From positions 39,707 through 87,336 of the forward strand of contig WELB01000105.1 in the NCBI GenBank assembly GCA_009602725.1: DNA of 47,630 bases. The letters are read 5' to 3'. The stretch comes from Spirogloea muscicola. Its lineage: Eukaryota > Streptophyta > Zygnematophyceae > Spirogloeales > Spirogloeaceae. The stretch's first letter is position 1; each line of letters opens with the position of its first letter. The translations under genes were made by a program, and so were the position numbers. Below the pieces are notes generated by a model, which was not told the DNA's origin, did no database searches, and saw only the letters and a list, made by a program, of their open reading frames with translations. This document shows positions 33,144 to 45,007 of this stretch, piece by piece.

Positions 33144-36100
33144 CTACTTATCAACCCCCTCAATTCTGTCCTCAACATCCTGATACAGTTGGCGAAGCTT
33201 CTCCACGTTCTCCTCAGACGTCTCCCAATAGCCCCGCCCATTGGCCTCAAGGAACGTTTGGACCAGCTTCCGGAACGAGTTCGGATTGGTATCCAGCAAT
33301 CGCTTCTGCATCTCCTCATCCTCAATAAATGTTGTGTTCGCCTCTTCGTAGACCCAGTTGTCAACCTGAGGATTGCAAGCCAACAATTTGAAGTGTCTTT
33401 TACACTATGCAGGGCTGTAAAGCCGACACCAGCTTGCCAGATATTAGCAAGCACATGACATGCGAGTAAGTCAGTTTTTGACACACCATGCACCATGCAG
33501 CCACCAGGAGCAACTACTTGATTTGGAGTTCATCTATCAGTAGTTTGTCATACCAATGGCACTGCTGCACGAATGACTAGCTACTGAGCTCAAAGCCAGT
33601 GCTGTCAACACGAGAAGGAAGGCGCGATAGCAGACCTGGCCAGAGGTGGCTGACCAGCCCATTGTGTTGGTCAAGCGCTTCTCAATCTCCCGAACACCTT
33701 CATAACCACTTGAAAGCATACCCTCGTACCACTTGGGATTCAGCATCTTTGTGCGAGCATCTAACCTCACTGTCTCAGCCAGGCTACGGACCTACACCAC
33801 GACAGCACATGTGCATAGTAAGTCAAAGCTCTTCGCTGGGATTTAGCATCAGTGACAAGGATGGCGGAAGGGAAGCCAAGTGGCTGCCTTTGAAGTGTTC
33901 TGACATGCAACATTCAGCAAACCCAGAGAAGCTGGAATGCCAAGAAGCCCAATACAAGCTAGCAAGAGTTGAGGCATGCCTGAGCATTTGCTGTTGTTGT
34001 ATCAGCAATGTAGGCTGATGGTTTCTTCTTGTCAGGCCTTAAGCTCTGCACCAATTTTGTCGGGTCCGAATCAAAGTAGTGGCTGACATCTGTGAGTGAG
34101 ATTTCACTCGAGTCCAGGTTCTGGAATGTGGCATCTGCTGTGGCCAGGGCCATCTCGAAAATATTCCTCTTCTCGCTCATGCCCATGCCTGGGGTGTCCG
34201 AATCGAAGGCGAACGACTTGCGTGACAAATACATGTCCTGCAGGAGAAAACAGCCGCCACATCAGACACAAGCCTCACCATGAAATAGTTGCATCGACAT
34301 TGCGATCCTCCTGATGTGCTAATTATGCGCAGCTTGGTTAGAAGCCGATATAGAAGAACCAGCGCACTGTTGAGCTGCAGCACCTGGAGCTGCTTCTCGT
34401 CATTCCAGGAGGAGTTCTCGATGGCGAGGTTGACATTAGAGGAGTAAGATCCAGATGCATTGGAGTACACCCTTGTGGCCGCCTCCCGCACGCTCACGCC
34501 CAAGGATGCTGCTTGCTCCATGGCATGCTTACGGACGAAGTTCATGCCTACTGGCTCATCGAGCTCAGCTACCATCTTCACTGCCCTGTCTAACAGATTC
34601 ATCTGCAATATGCCAGTAAAGTATGACAAGAAGTTAGGCACAGGGAGTGGACTTGAATGCAAATCTCTAGCAATGACCACTGACCACCCACGTGACCAGT
34701 GAGGCTACTTGATGTAGAGTAGTACCCCATGCATGTAAACGTCTGGGCATCCGGACCTGATTGATGAAGAGGTCACGAAAAACGCCGGAGCAATTTACCA
34801 CCACATCAATCCGGGGCCTGCCAAGCTCCTCCAGCGGGACAGGCTCAATCTTGTTGACCCTGCCCAAAGCATCTGGAAGAGGTCTTACTCCTATTATCCA
34901 AAGCACCTGCTTGAGCATGTGTACACACCCAGTCAGTAAGCTGAGGTGGACATGTCACACACCAACAAGCGTAGTAGGATGAACCATGATGGTTAGCGCT
35001 GGTCTGCAGGTACGACTGCATATTACGGAATTTTCTTCAACGGCACTCCAAGTATCACCTGCGCCAGTGACTCCCCGTAGGTCTTGATGTTATCAGTCCC
35101 CCAGAGCACTAGGGCTATGGTTTCAGGGAATTTGCCACCATTCTCGACCTTCTGTCTGTCAATGAGTCTGTCCACAACCACCTTGGCACTCTGTTCCAGG
35201 TAGAAAGAGCTCATCAGCAATGGTCAGAGAACTTAGAAAGAGCTCGTCAGCTATGGTCAGAGAACCGGAAGGCTCTGAATATGCTCTCACACTATGTGAG
35301 CACCTATGGCACCAGGTTGCTTGTTCACTAGCATGTTTAGGGACCAGACATTTCACCTGCAGTGCAGCTGATGTGGGAATAGCCTGTGGATCCAACGCAT
35401 GGATGTTCTTGCCCGTAGGCAAAACCTTGGGGTTACGTATGGGATCGCCCCCTGGGCCAGGCTCAACGTATCCACCCTCCAATGCTTGCATCAACCCTCC
35501 AAGCTCGTTGTCTGCAACAATCTGTTCCAGTTTGGAAAGGCACAACATTAGATTGCAGAACACAGGACTGTACAGTGCAATGCAAGAATCTCCAAGCACG
35601 CGGTTAACAGCGTCCACTCCAGCCAACATGATGATGTATGTTCAGACTACGCATTTGTGGTGTTTGTGAGATGGGAGTGATCCTGCTACTGGACATGTCA
35701 GCAAAGTCCATGCACGTTGGAGATACTGGCAGGCACTTGCGGACCTGCTTGAGGCAGAATGCGAGGAACTCAAAGAGAGCCCGAAGCTTGTCTTCATCAC
35801 AACTCCTAAATTGTGTGGAAGAGAGAGCCTCGACCCACGGCTCTTTTCTGCCCAGCCCAAAGAGGCCACCCAGCTTGTTTGCTACATCCACAACCTGGCA
35901 GACACATGCAGTCAGGTATTCAGATTGACTGGTGATAGACCCGTCCTGCATTATGATGCGATCTGAGCACACCTTTGCTCATGCAGCGAGACTTCATACA
36001 TGCGTCCATGGGGGTAGTGACAAAAGCTTGTGGGCACACCTGCCCCTGCTTGTTGGTAGTCTTCTCAACAAACGCCTGAACAGTTGTCCTGCTTGCTTGA

Positions 36101-39100
36101 GTAATGTCAGCAAGAAGAGTCACATCTGCGAGCACTCCTTTGTCATTGCCCCTGTACACATCCTCAATGCTTCGCCCCACTGACTGGGCAAGGATACCAG
36201 GCAGACCGTAAATTTCATCCTCTGGCCGATCAATGCCTGCAATGTTGACTAGCGTTGCAATGGCTTCCGTTGCGCTCGGAGGCTCCCCAATGACGTGGAG
36301 GCCACAAGGAAGTAGTCGAGACTCAATCTCCATAAGCTGCCATCAGCATGGACAAGTCAACATGAGCTGATGCAAAACAAGCAGCATTCGGTAGTATTGT
36401 GACAACACAGATGCTACCAGGATGTGTCCTTAAACAGCCAACCTCTGAGGTGTTATGTTACATATCTACATTTCAATCACTGTCCAATTAATACAGTAAG
36501 TAGCTCCCTATGGAGTACAGGGCTTCTGTCTGAAACATGAATACTACTGAAATGTCGTTACATGAAGTACCCATCATGACATGCAATGGCAGCACGCACC
36601 TTTCCGTATACTTGCCCCACCACTGTATCGCGCTCCTCAGAGGAGAGGTCAAGACCTTCGTCTGGGAGGTCAATGTCTTTATCTAGGTTGCACTGCTTGG
36701 CAGTGCTAATGATGCTGCTGACGATCTGAGGGCCCCGTCCAGTGTCTTTCAGTGACTGCAACAAGAGTCAGTACTTATGATGAGTTAATGACGGACCACG
36801 ACTCTGACAGCAAGTGATTACCCCAAGGTTTTGAGGGAATTCATTGATTCAGGGAGTCACTCAAGACTTTCTGTGCATGACATCAAGAGTAAGATTGACA
36901 TTCACCTGGTAAGAGGAGATGAGCTCGCTGAGCTGCTTTAGCCCCTTGTACAGCCCGGCATTCTCCGCAGGTGGAGTCAGGTAACTGATAGTGTTTGCAT
37001 AGCTTCTACGCTTTGCAATGGTTGCCTCGGAGGGGTTATTGGCAGCATAGTAATAGATATTCGGAATATTGCCAATCAGAGTGTCTGGGTAGCATCGGTC
37101 GGACATCCCTACTTGCTTTCCTGGCATGAATTCCAAGGAACCATGCGTGCCAAAATGGAGCACTGCATCAGCTCCGAAAATTTTCTCCAAAAATGTGTAA
37201 TATGCAGCGAATCCGTGATGAGGGCTCGCGGATTTTGAGAAGAGCAGTCTCATTGGATCTCCTTCGTACCTGCAAATGATCCAGGAGCATCCTCAGTGGA
37301 AACTTAAAAGATTTGGGAACTAGGCTCCCTAATGGTGTGCAGGATCAGTTTCATAAAAAGGGAGCAGATTCTCACCCAAAGGTTGGCTGGACACCGATGA
37401 AAACGTTCCCAAACTGTCTCCCATACACCAGCATATTCTGACCATCTGTGTTGAGCTTGCCAGGTGGTTTCCCCCAATTCTCCTCAAGGGCAGTCGAATA
37501 TGGCGTAAGCCTCTCATACTCGCGGATGGGCATACGATATGCAATATTCAGGTCTGGACTGTTGAATCTTGCCTCTTTGTCGTGGATGATCTCCTCTATG
37601 AGACTTTCAGCAGTCTCAGGTAAGCCATCGACACAGTATCCCACCCGCTTCAGCTCCTTCAAGACGCTGAGAGACACAAACCAGCAACAATGAGAAGGAA
37701 GTAGATGGCTGCAAGCATGTGGTCTGCTTCTCGCTAGCCCATACACCAGCTCGTGTCTGGTCAGTAGGTTTTGAGCTGCACCTGTGGATGGAAGCAAATA
37801 CATTGAGATATGCTGCTGTGCCAACATTGCCTTTGTCAGGTGGAAAACTAAAAACTGTGATTGCCAACTTCTTCTCAGCCTGCGGCATGGAAAACACAGC
37901 CTTGAGTTAATTTGAGCTGGTGAAGTGCACGAATGAAAATTTGTTGTAACCAATGATTGAAGCAAACCTCCCCTGTATGTGACAAAGGTATGCCGACATG
38001 CAGCAGTGTTGTGTGGTGCACACTTTCAGCTGTTCAAATGTATGGCTGTCTGAGGGACTTCATGCCTGGGAAAACCCATCCAGTGCCTCATGAAGACTTA
38101 CCGCAGGCTTCTTGCGCAGTCCAGCCCACTTGATGGCACGAGTGCAGAGTTGCTCAACACGATCGTGGAGGCAGTGCGATTTGCCTGTTTGAAGCCATGA
38201 TGCTTGCTTTGTGAGCTGAGAATGTTGGCAATTGAGGTGCAGACAACTCTTTATATGAGACATGTTTATTTGTCTACCTAGCGGAGGAGCACATAGATGT
38301 AAAGTACCTGTACGGCTATCTCTGCCGGAGAAGACAATAGGCTCCAGGCCACCATCAAGCTCTGGCAGCGCTACTTGAAGTGCAACCTGAATTGGATGTA
38401 AACCCAGAGTGCTCTCCATCCACTCATCCGTGGTCTGGAACACAAGAGGAAGCGCCACCAAGTATGGCACATCCAGTTTCTGAAGTGCCTGGACTGCACG
38501 TGGATGGTCTTGGCTTGCGGGCCCGCCTACTAGTGCAAACCCTGCAGTCAAATACAGGGACTTACTTAGTAAGCCCTTATGACAACAGAAGAGCATAGTC
38601 AAGCAGGTCAAGTGAGGAAGTATTGACATCCATTGTTCCGATCGCCATGCGCAGGTCTCTGCTGGGCCTGTGTCTAATATCCTCCTCAGGCAAAGGTTTT
38701 TGTGACAGGTCACAAAAACCTTTGCTCATCAGAAGCTAGAGCAGCAGCTTCAATTGAGTCACTCAGAAAATCACAGTGAGCATCCAGACCTGTGAGTGAG
38801 ACAACACAGTCCACCAGTGGCTTCCTTGTGATCGGGTCGTAGAAGAATCGCTCAACTGGTCCAGAGTAATCCAACCCACCAGCAAATATGCAAACCACTC
38901 GAGCTCCTCGGGCTTCGAGTTCCATCACAACAGAGGCGTAATGCCCATCGTCTCCGGTCACAATGTGGCTCCGTTGCAGGACTAGACCAATGACAGGAGC
39001 ATCGGGTGACTTCAAAAGAGGACCAATATCCCGCCTGCCAAGGAGGGTCTTGAACGTCAGCATCCAGAGTTCAGAGGGGCAATGAAGCATACAAGGAACA

Positions 39101-40792
39101 GTCGCCATACAGCTTGGAATAGAGGTGTGCACTCCCCGTCCAATTTCTTGCAATAAATCACCTTGTGGCGGACCAGTTGAGATACTCCTTCACATCGTCA
39201 TACATGCAGGGAGCCATGGGATGCCAGATGCCAGTATCCAGGAAAACCACAGGATCGTCGTACTTGAGACCCTTGCCCTTCAGCTGTGGCACATAAGCCC
39301 CAGCTATCATGACCAGGAAATTCTCCAGATTCTCAGGAGAGCCCCCCAGCCAAAATTGCAAACTCATCATAAAGTTACGGGCATCTTGGGCCTTGTCGCT
39401 AGGGAGGTACTTCAAAACCTTCGGCAAAGTACGTATCAGCTTTAGCATGCCCTCCTCGAAGCCTGATCCAGACTCCTTCCTCTTCTTCCTCATGAATTGA
39501 GCAATGGCGCTCTTGGACTGACCAAGCTGTACAGAATGACGGAGAATCATGGATCACTTCATTAGTAACGAGTAAGAACGTGCGCTAAGCCTCCTATTTG
39601 TGCCTGCATTACAACCACCACCGATGTAGCAAAAGGCAGATTGTGCCGGAAATTGGGTGTTGTGCAAATTTGACAGAGAATCTCAATGCAGACCTGCTGC
39701 TAGGGGCGTAACAAGAGTGCTCGCTTCAACCATGCCACTACAAACCTAAGAAACAGGAGAGGAAGCAACAATGCTTAAGCAGAGGAGAGAGAAGGGGGGG
39801 GGCTCCTCCTACAGGGCAGGGCTTTGGAAGGCCGGCAAGGAATCTAGCCAAGACAGGACGCCATGCAGCTAACAAGGCAAGTAGTTACAAAAGAAACCCT
39901 CATTGCAGCTCTGTGTGTGTGAGAGAGGTGTGGGGTGGTGAGACAGAAGTTTGGCTTTTTGGGGNACAGATGTTTGGCTTTTGGGGGGGCGGGGGGTGGT
40001 GAGTGGTTTGTAGGAGGGGCGGCCGCATATTTAGGTCAGCACACAAACCTGGGACATGGAGAAGGTGCCAAGCTTGTTGAGGCGCATGACCTCTGGCATA
40101 GAGGGGAAAACAAGTACAGCATCAAGGCGGCTCCTCTCCTTCTCTACTGCTATCTTGACCTTCTCCGCGAGCTCCTCGACAAAGATCAACGAACCGATGA
40201 AGATGTTTGCATCTTCAAGATCTCTCTGCAGAGCAAGAGGGAGTTGGATTGAGTACAGCAAGGATCTTCAGAAGAGGACCAATGAAGACAGACGGAGGTA
40301 GAGCTGTCGCCAATGGCAATGTCGGTGCACAGTGGCAGTCATGCAAATGCATGACTGCCACTGAGAGGGTACACTGACCTGGAAGGCTGCGTAATTGTCC
40401 TTGTCCCTCAGCTCCTCCACCAAGTACCCGACCACGGACACGTTGAAGTGCTTGTCCTTTTGGTTGATGTTGCGCACAGCCGCGGACAACGCCGACTGGT
40501 ACTGTGCCTCGAGCACCACATAGACGATTTTCACCACAGGCGTGCCCGTCCGCGGCTCCGGCACAATTCTCCGCACCTCGGGCCGCACGGACGTGAACAG
40601 CCCGTTGCCGCCGCCCATCATCGCGCGGGCGCCGCCAGCCCGTCGGCAGGCCAGCTTAAGCGAGGGGCATGCCGGCGCCGCGAGGTCGCCGAGGAACGGC
40701 GACCGCAGGCGCGCCGGCGCGGGCCNTGGCGGGCCCGGGGTCCTCTCGCGCAGGCAGTGGAGCCACCTGGCGGCGGCCCGAGTCTCTGCCAT
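33144..40792 (-). CDS. CHLH: Magnesium chelatase subunit H, chloroplast
   Basis: All of the CHLH protein can be followed over about 19 exons. They run from 40792-40379, 40227-40050 and about 39529-39164, through 36339-36042, to the last one ending at the TAG at 33144. Landmarks in order are [246 protein letters not shown], and [11 protein letters not shown] at the C-terminus. It is the porphyrin-binding catalytic subunit that, with CHLI and CHLD, inserts Mg2+ into protoporphyrin IX in the plastid. The first 57 or so residues before MMGGGNG look like a transit peptide. They include one ambiguous codon (N at 40726), so the exact start is less sure. Confidence 0.97.
35202..35268. repeat. 33-bp tandem duplication in a CHLH intron
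   Basis: Two copies of a 33-bp unit (AGAAAGAGCTCATCAGCAAT followed by GGTCAGAGAACTT) start at 35202 and 35235 and differ at about three positions. They lie at the 5'-flank side of an intron acceptor, just upstream of the exon beginning SAKVVVDRL on the minus strand. Confidence 0.9.
38690..38725. repeat. Perfect foldback in a CHLH intron, 17-bp stem with 2-nt loop
   Basis: GCAAAGGTTTTTGTGAC and GTCACAAAAACCTTTGC are exact complements separated by AG. The foldback sits within the roughly 250-nt intron between the exons ending VVSLT and beginning GFALVGGPA. The virtual absence of a loop means that it would form a snap-back hairpin in RNA or a cruciform in DNA. Confidence 0.95.
39780..40020. repeat. 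G-rich low-complexity patch in CHLH intron 2
   Basis: The intron contains GAAGGGGGGGG at about 39790. It also has two copies of a TTTGGCTTTTTGGGG-like string near 39952 and 39973, the first followed by an undetermined base at 39965, and then GGGGGGGCGGGGGGTGG. The G-runs could form quadruplex structure, and the ambiguous base shows that they also trouble sequencing. Confidence 0.7.
40330..40363. repeat. Perfect foldback in CHLH intron 1, 16-bp stem with 2-nt loop
   Basis: CAGTGGCAGTCATGCA and TGCATGACTGCCACTG are exact complements around AA. It lies within the 151-nt first intron (40378-40228). It has the same design as the foldback at 38690 but an unrelated sequence. Confidence 0.95.
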
Positions 40793-40869
40793 CCGGGCCC
40801 GCAGCCAGTGGGCGCTGCAGCCGGCGCCACGGGGGCCGGGCGCTCGCGCCAGCGTGGCCAGCGGGGGGT

Positions 40870-40905
40870 GCCACGTCGGCCGCGCTGGCCACGTCGGCCG
40901 CGCTC
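40870..40905. repeat. 18-bp tandem pair in the CHLH 5' flank
   Basis: GCCACGTCGGCCGCGCT is present twice in tandem (40870-40887 and 40888-40905), differing only in the last base, about 80-115 bases upstream of the chosen CHLH start. Each contains an ACGT core, which is the core of plant bZIP-binding sites. Any regulatory meaning is a guess. Confidence 0.75.
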
Positions 40906-41057
40906 CCAGCTCCCAGGAATGTAGTAAAGCGACCAGCGCCGAGCCACGGCGTCGCCGTCGCGCCAGTGGCCACCGGCGCAGTGGGCAGCGCCGAACACAG
41001 AAAGCTGCTGCAGCACCACTTCGACTACCCCCGCTGCCATCAGCTCCTGCCAGCTGC

Positions 41058-41180
41058 AGTCTATATCTTTGGCTGTTTTGGTCCTCGTTTCCACACTCTC
41101 CTTCAGAGGAGCCAATCTAGGCTATGCACGACGTGCAGATGTGCTTCCGGTTGAGATGGGCTGCAAGCACGTCTTTCAGC
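41058..41180 (+). pseudogene. Type-B retroelement ORF scrap (copy B5)
   Basis: The plus strand reads YIFGCFGPRFHTLLQ, a frame slip, then GYARRADVLPVEMG. This corresponds to the region TFGCMG…AEVGMPAA of copies B1 and B2. It is broken at both ends and lies about 266 bases upstream of the CHLH start, pointing away from it. Confidence 0.72.
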
Positions 41181-41194
41181 CAGAAAAGAAAATG

Positions 41195-41870
41195 GTGACA
41201 GCTCTTCTAACAAACGGCAACGGTTGTGAGAGGCCAGCCCGAAGATATGTACAAGGTCTGAGAGGGCCGGAAAGCGCATAGAGCACAGAACCACTTTACG
41301 TGACTTCTACGAGTGGGCGCTCAGTAATCTCTAGTCAGCAAGTGCAAATCAGAACAATCAGAGGGCGAAAAACGTCGCCCTGGCCGAACTAGAAGGAAGC
41401 AGCCAAGGCGCGGCCTGCATGGAAGTGGATGGCAAACGCCAATAACTGCTGCAGGGAGGTGGCAAGCAGCATATTGTACACCCGAGCAAGCGACCCGGCT
41501 GCTTTAGAGCCGGGCTGCTCACATTGCTGCCTTTGGCGGCGGAACACAGCACGCCATGCAAGCTGCTGGAGTAGGTCGAGCCATCGAGTCCTAATCGCGC
41601 CGTGGACGTCGAGCATCGAGCGACGAGCCAGCGGGGTGGTCTGCGTACTTCGTCACCTGGGCGCCTGTTGCTTGGCGGACTGCATTGCTTGCCTTCTCGG
41701 CCGCTTGTTGAGAGCTCCTAGAGTTCAAGCAGTCGATGGTGAAAACGTCTGCCTTGATCCGTGGGCCCAGCGGGCTGGGATGGAAGGCTCCAGGCTCCTA
41801 TTCTTCTTCCAATCTTCGGCAATGGCTGTGAGAGGCCGGCCCAATAGAGCGAACAAGATCAGGAAAAGGG
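41195..41870 (-). pseudogene. Type-A retroelement ORF end (copy A6) with flanking tail modules
   Basis: On the minus strand, 41616 to about 41325 reads LDVHGAIRTRWLDLLQQLA, KAAGSLARVYNM and HFHAGRALAASF, then decays with stops before the usual terminus. Its tail module lies at about 41285-41210 (GGGCTGGCCTCTCACAACC). A separate minus module stands at about 41822-41842 (GGGCCGGCCTCTCACAGCC). Confidence 0.72.
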
Positions 41871-42283
41871 GGATGACTTCTTCACCCACCCTCGGACCCC
41901 AGCCATTGCCCCCAAAGGACCTGCTGCTAGTTTACCACTGCAGCCCCATCCCATTGCCTCTTCCGCTTTTCTTGCTCCGCCAGCAGCCCGGGCTTGGCAA
42001 TCCGCCAGAATCCATTACACCCATACAGTGGCTGCGAAGGGCCAGATTGAGACATACACCGGACTAAATCCAGGTCATGGCAGTCACATCCACGGCTCTT
42101 ACTTGATTGATGGTTTGTCTGAATGTCATTCTTGGCTTACAATGAGTGAGTGCTTGTGGCTACAAAACCCTTCATAAGTTGTATATCACACAGGAGGCAT
42201 CTAGCCACAATAGCGCGTATGTCCAAGTGACACATCCTTACTGCCAGTCAAGTCAGTCAAGTCTGCTATGCATTTGCATGCTG
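41871..42283. other. Intergenic stretch, nothing recognised
   Basis: This is the 3' flank of the SLC35F-like gene. It contains only a short CAGTCAAGT doublet near 42236 and the partial palindrome TATGCATTTGCATG near 42259. No gene or repeat-family member is visible. Confidence 0.5.
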
Positions 42284-44483
42284 CTATGAAGTATCATTGG
42301 CACAGTCCTGTGGGTTGACCTGATCTGCAATCCGTACGTCCCCGGACTCCACATGAAAGCCCGTTTCTTGACCTAAGGTACAATTAGTGACAGGTGCATT
42401 GATGCCCAAAAATCCAGCTGTCACAATGACGGCTCCTGTGACATGAAGTAGTCCTGGCCACTGGAGTTTGACAACACTGTCCGAAATCATTGCAAGAGGT
42501 ATCTGCACTGCAAGCCCAGCAGTGGCTGCTGTAGGGGTCATTAGCAAGACTGCCCATGCCCACAGGTAGTCGCTCAATACATTGTCAAAAAGTCCTGCAG
42601 CACAGCCGATGATTGCCCAGTCAGTAAGCTGACTTGTCACTGCTTATTGCCTGTTAAGAGTCCCCCCAGCAATGTGCACTCAAGACCATCCACTTCAAAC
42701 CAAAGCATCACCTTTGACAATGACCATCGTCCACTGCCACATTGAGAGACGGCGCAAAGGCTCCACCCCTGTGAAATGGAGAGCGAGGCCAACAGGCGCC
42801 AACAAAACTGCGTTAAATAGTCCCAGGTATCCAAAAAACAGTGCCATACTAAAGTTCTCCTCTTCACCTACAGTGCTTCTTGCACCCCACACATCTTGGC
42901 TGTCTTCAGCAGATTTTGATTCCTCTGCAGTCACCCTGTCTTCGAGTGAAGAGGAGGCCTCAAGGAGGGTATCATCCTCTGGCTGTTCAAGCTGTCCATC
43001 ACCGTCGAAGACTGCTGCCTTCTCTGAAAGTGTGTACTTGATCAGAGCAGTGTACACTGCGTAGCACATGGCTGATATAAGACAGAGCACATCCCCCCAG
43101 AGGCTCCTGGCCATGCTCACTCGGTGTTGGTCCACTTGGCTGGCGGGTGTGGCACTTGCATCTGCCAGGCTGACCACAGCTGTGCCCAGCATGCATAGGA
43201 AGACACTTGAGAGCTTGACGCATGTGAATGGCTCCCTCAGAAATAGGACGGAGATGATGAGCGTGAACAGGCTTGCGGCACTGCTCAAGATGGTATTTGA
43301 CTGCAAAACAAAAGCATTAGCACTGGTGGGTCAGAGCTGTACTTCTGGTTGAGGCAGTGACTAATTATTGATATTGTAATGGGCAGAGACGTGCAAAGTA
43401 GACTGCTTCGTGAACAAGCTAAATTCAGCTGTGCTGAGTGCTCAGCCATGACGAGTACGATAGTGCACAACACGGCAGTGGCAATTGCTGGAGGCTGGAT
43501 GGCTGTCTGTCTCTTGCTTTGCAACTATGTACACTTGCAATGAGCGCCTAGGAGCAGGCGGCTCACAGTAACTGTGGTCAAGCCCAGCGACACATTAAAT
43601 GTGAATTGGGCCATGAACCAGAATGGACACACAATCAAGCTTGCCCAGGCAATTCTCCAACTTGACCTGCTTGCCCCTCCCGTGCAATGGCTGCCAGCAG
43701 GAGCCTCTTCTACAGCACTGCCTGAAGCTGTAGTGATGTCACCGAGTGATGCCATGCTCTGGCTTTGCACACACCAAGGTGAGACTTATAAATGTTAGGA
43801 CATCGAATGCTCGCTAGCCCGGCCACTCGAGTATGGCTGAATCAATATTGGCATGCCTTACTCGAGCGTTATACTGAGTCGTGTTAAGCAACACACTTGC
43901 CAAGTGTAAGCAGCGAGCTGACAAAAGCTGCACAAGACCTCAGAGAGACTGCTGGAAAGAGAAGTGACAAAGCTTACCTTCTCATCGCGATCCTGCACAG
44001 GTATCCAGCTGGCAGAAGTTGCTGGGCAGCAAAAGGCCCACAGGCGGCCAAAGCAATGTTGTCTGTCGCCATGCGCGAGCTTGAGCCACTGGCCCAGTTT
44101 CACGATCGGCAGATATATGATGAATAAGGAGTTGCAAATGTATGACACGAAGAATGGCGCCACACCGCTGTCATCCCATGTTGTTCTATTAGTCTCTGTC
44201 AGAGAAATTCGCACAGCAGCTCTGTGTGCTCCCAAGCCAGCTCCTCAGCCCTTGCCACACCAACTGCGGTAGCCCAATTGTGGACCAACCAGGAAGAACC
44301 CGGGCCTCACGCTCTCAGGCATGACATGCGCACACTTGAGTAGCAGCCAGAAGTACTCGGGGGGCTTGGATGAGCTCACCTGCTCTCAACGGACTGGACG
44401 AGGAAGCTGGCAGCCACCCAGATGAGAGCGACAACGAAGACCAAGGCCATGCCCAGCAGCCAGTCCCGCTGGGAGGAAGGCAT
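42284..44483 (-). CDS. SLC35F/EamA-type nucleotide-sugar or drug/metabolite transporter superfamily protein
   Basis: Five exons are readable on the minus strand: 44483 to about 44385 (MPSSQRDWLLGMALVFVVAL, first helix), about 44205-43980, 43757-43570, about 43301-42720 and 42631-42284. Hydrophobic helices are clear, for example FFVSYICNSLFIIYLPIV, IAWASLIVCPFWFMAQFTF, ILSSAASLFTLIISVLFL, GTAVVSLADA, SMALFFGYLGLFNAVLLAPV and AVIVTAGFLGINA. The stretch GLFDNVLSDYLWAWAVLL is highly characteristic of the plant and animal SLC35F5-like group of the EamA/DMT family. An acidic hydrophilic loop of about 60 residues separates the two halves. The substrate and membrane cannot be deduced. The splice joining the fourth and fifth exons is uncertain (a GTCAAA donor gives the right phase). 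The Met was chosen as the first ATG in frame before helix 1. Confidence 0.88.
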
Positions 44484-45007
44484 GGCACCCCCGCAGAGAG
44501 AATGGCACCGACCGCCGTAACAGTTGCTACGACTAGCAACGGCTACTGGAAGGCACCGCTACGCAGATGCGGAAGGTGCGTCCGCTTCACGTCAAGCCCA
44601 GAAATAGTATCCGAGCCATGCCGTCAGAACTCGGCGTCCCACTATACATCAGGCTCGTTTGGGGGCGTTGCTGGCTCTGGTGGTGCCAGTAGTGGTCGTG
44701 GTCATGGTCGTAAGCACGGAGCTGCCGAATGTCGTACATTGGACGGCCTAGGCATGACGCCCTGGCAACTCCGTTGCGCAGCTGGCGGCCTGTGGTCCGC
44801 GGCTACTGCACCGGAGGCGGCCCACGCCTCATGCAAACGGCCGCCACAGCCGGGGCCTGCACGCGCCTGCGAAAGCGCAGAAGCACCGTATGATGCCAGG
44901 ACGGGCACTGCCTGAGGTCGCCACGAGAGGAGCCCACGATGAGGCGACGGGGCGGCGCGGCGCAGTGGGGGGCCGGCTTGCCTGGGGGCCGCCGCCGCAT
45001 GCCTCCT
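44484..45007. other. 5' flank of the transporter gene
   Basis: This is moderately GC-rich sequence between the transporter start and the 3' end of retroelement copy B3. A plus-strand open frame across 44370-44915 overlaps the first coding exon on the opposite strand and shows no protein-like features. No promoter element stands out. Confidence 0.5.

Noticed and set aside
40656-40973. Alternative CHLH N-terminus in another frame across the N at 40726
   Set aside because: Dropping the N does not bring an ATG of that frame into the conserved protein, so I kept the frame from 40792 with one ambiguous codon.
44370-44915. Plus-strand 181-codon open frame
   Set aside because: It overlaps the first exon of the transporter on the opposite strand, has no recognisable domain, and its composition follows the GC-rich 5' flank.
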